From: CAYYYA01 sp964517065 | Lineage (GTDB): Bacteria; Patescibacteriota; Patescibacteriia; UBA1558; 2-01-FULL-52-15 | NCBI GenBank assembly: GCA_964517065.1 | Contig: CAZFBK010000018.1 | Location: forward strand, 1-14,676 | Length of the DNA stretch: 14,676 bases | Reading direction: 5' to 3' | Shown: one piece after another, positions 13,547 through 14,676 of the stretch | Position numbering within the stretch: the first letter of the stretch is position 1 | How the letters are laid out: the number at the start of each line of letters is the position of its first letter | Translations under genes and position numbers: made by a program | The notes under the pieces: model-generated | The model's input: the letters and a program-made list of their open reading frames with translations, nothing else | Database searches by the model: none | Told to the model about the DNA's origin: nothing

Positions 13547-14676
13547 GAAAGTATCGTTTGAAATAAGGCGTCCATCTGTCGCGAGACTGTTTCCCAAGTG
13601 TAGTGGGTACGAACTAAGACCTGCGCCTGCTGTCGAATCTTTTCGGTCAACGCTGGGTTATCGTGATATTCTTTGACCGCCTGAGCGATGGTATAGGGCT
13701 GACGTGGCTGACAAAAAAGACCTGTTTCTTTATCCCGCAGGAAATCTACAATGCCACCAACTGGAGTAGCTATGATGGGCAAGCCAAAAGCCATAGCTTC
13801 GAGGAAAGAGTTACCCAAACCTTCTGTCAATGACGGACGACAAAATAAATCACTGACCGCTAGGTAATCTAAAATATCTTTGTGATCCAGATGACCCAAG
13901 AATGTCACTCTGTCACTAATGCCCAGCGTCTGGGTTAGTAGCTCTAACTCTTTTTGTTGTCTACCAGAACCAATGATCAAAGCTTTGGTAGGAATACCAA
14001 ATTTAAACTGTAGAGTATTGACCGCGCGAATCATATCACCGATAGCGTTTTTCAGTTCTAGTCTGCTTGTGGTAACGATAACAATCTCCTCCGACTCAAT
14101 ACCCAGTTCAGATCGTCTCTGTGCTCGTTCTTCTGATGTCATTCTGTTCGTAAAATGTTCGGTATTCACGCCGTTAGGGACGACAATAATATCACCTTTG
14201 GCACCGTAGCGACGACAACGATCAGCCAAAAATTTGCTAATAGCCTGAACTCTGGCAGCACGTCGGTAGATTTGACGAAATAGCGGTCGCCAGAACCAGG
14301 TACGAGCCATCCAAAAAAGCTCGGAGTCACCACTTTGCTCCGACAGCAGATATGGCACACGGGTACGCCAACGAAACAATAAAGCTGTCAGACCAGCTTG
14401 ATTCGCCATCATAGCCCAAGCAGCCTGGAATGACTCCTGACGCTGCAATGACAAGGCTCGCCTCAAAGCAAACCAAAAAAACAGATGTTTATCTGTCCAA
14501 TGACCCCTACCAACACGAATAACCTGTAGATTTGCATTCGTTTCCACCTCTGCTAGGTCGGAGCGTAGTCTCGCTGTCACCATAGTAAAATCGTACTGAG
14601 GTAGGCGTTTGACGATCTCTTTGATAGCCACTTCTGCCCCACCGACAAACGGATGAAAGGTAGTTGAAAATATGAG
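13543..14676 (-). CDS. GT4 family glycosyltransferase, 5' end cut by window edge
   Basis: Retaining GT-B glycosyltransferase that would transfer a sugar from a nucleotide donor to a growing lipid-linked or surface glycan at the cytoplasmic face. The reading frame stays open to the right edge and 377 residues are visible. The first visible residues, LIFSTTFHPFVGGAEVAIKE, form the typical GT4 N-terminal strand and GGAE loop, so only a few residues are missing and the GTG at 14631 is not the start. The Rossmann C-domain shows VPNGVNTEHF (about 166-175), a SRLELKN donor-domain entry, IIGSG, and an intact E-x7-E motif in TEGLGNSFLEAM (Glu 285 and 293). It ends in TGA inside an ATGA overlap with the next gene, indicating translational coupling. 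No signal peptide or membrane helix is seen. The donor and acceptor cannot be read from sequence. The N-terminal half resembles forms I recall from CPR bacteria, which is inference. Confidence 0.93.
   Translation of the reverse strand, partial: LIFSTTFHPFVGGAEVAIKEIVKRLPQYDFTMVTARLRSDLAEVETNANLQVIRVGRGHWTDKHLFFWFALRRALSLQRQESFQAAWAMMANQAGLTALLFRWRTRVPYLLSEQSGDSELFWMARTWFWRPLFRQIYRRAARVQAISKFLADRCRRYGAKGDIIVVPNGVNTEHFTNRMTSEERAQRRSELGIESEEIVIVTTSRLELKNAIGDMIRAVNTLQFKFGIPTKALIIGSGRQQKELELLTQTLGISDRVTFLGHLDHKDILDYLAVSDLFCRPSLTEGLGNSFLEAMAFGLPIIATPVGGIVDFLRDKETGLFCQPRQPYTIAQAVKEYHDNPALTEKIRQQAQVLVRTHYTWETVSRQMDALFQTILS

Noticed and set aside
13547..13597. Longer N-terminus for the GT gene at 12422-13546, starting at a TTG at 13597
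   Set aside because: The extra 17 residues lie inside the upstream gene and precede the normal first strand. The ATG at 13546 forms an ATGA overlap, as at other junctions in this operon.
14629..14631. GTG at 14631 as the start of the right-edge glycosyltransferase
   Set aside because: The frame continues upstream to the window edge and encodes the GGAE acceptor loop typical of the family, so the GTG is an internal valine codon.
1..14676. CRISPR arrays, tRNA genes, insertion sequences or attachment sites
   Set aside because: Coding genes cover essentially the whole window. I saw no regularly spaced repeats, cloverleaf-like segments, transposase motifs or terminal inverted repeats.

Overview
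The window is one uninterrupted run of surface-glycan biosynthesis genes, all on the minus strand, so the operon reads from base 14676 down to base 1. I count 16 genes. The first is cut by the right edge and the last by the left edge. Of the 15 junctions, six overlap by 4 or 8 bases and nine have gaps of 1 to 27 bases. There is therefore no room for a classical intercistronic promoter or terminator, and no non-coding stretch near 300 bases. I saw no tRNA, rRNA, CRISPR array, insertion sequence or long repeat.

Layout in transcription order: (A) 14676-10282, four consecutive GT4-type glycosyltransferases; (B) 10275-8954, two SAM-methyltransferase-like proteins with unusual cofactor loops; (C) 8932-7949, GDP-mannose 4,6-dehydratase (gmd), the only nucleotide-sugar enzyme and the only gene I name confidently; (D) 7921-5628, a methyltransferase of the TylF/Methyltransf_24 type, a divergent GT-B glycosyltransferase and a second methyltransferase; (E) 5635-3789, a fifth methyltransferase translationally overlapped with an aminoglycoside-phosphotransferase-fold kinase; (F) 3787-2603, another glycosyltransferase; (G) 2606-907, a NodB-type polysaccharide deacetylase overlapped with a FemAB/GNAT-like acyltransferase; (H) 905-1, a further GT4 enzyme, truncated by the window. 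The total is seven glycosyltransferases, five methyltransferases, one dehydratase, one kinase, one deacetylase and one acyltransferase.

Together they suggest assembly and decoration of a heteropolysaccharide (capsule, S-layer glycan or lipid-linked glycan). The glycan would contain at least one 6-deoxyhexose derived from GDP-mannose and carry methyl, possibly phosphate or methyl-phosphate, and possibly N-acyl groups. No flippase, polymerase, ABC transporter, initiating phosphoglycosyltransferase, or reductase or transaminase completing the Gmd product lies inside the window. Those functions must be encoded elsewhere, probably in flanking DNA.

Organism: the DNA is moderately AT-rich (about 42% G+C in one line I counted). 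TGA is used as a stop at five gene ends, TAA at ten and TAG at none, so the standard bacterial code applies; this argues against Gracilibacteria or Absconditabacteria, which recode TGA. Several glycosyltransferase N-termini (FHPFVGGAEVAIKEI; MKLLFIVRKVDKDDAVAGFAY) resemble forms I recall from Candidate Phyla Radiation (Patescibacteria, Parcubacteria-like) genomes. That placement is an inference from memory and needs a phylogenetic check. Recognisable Shine-Dalgarno sequences are scarce at the starts.
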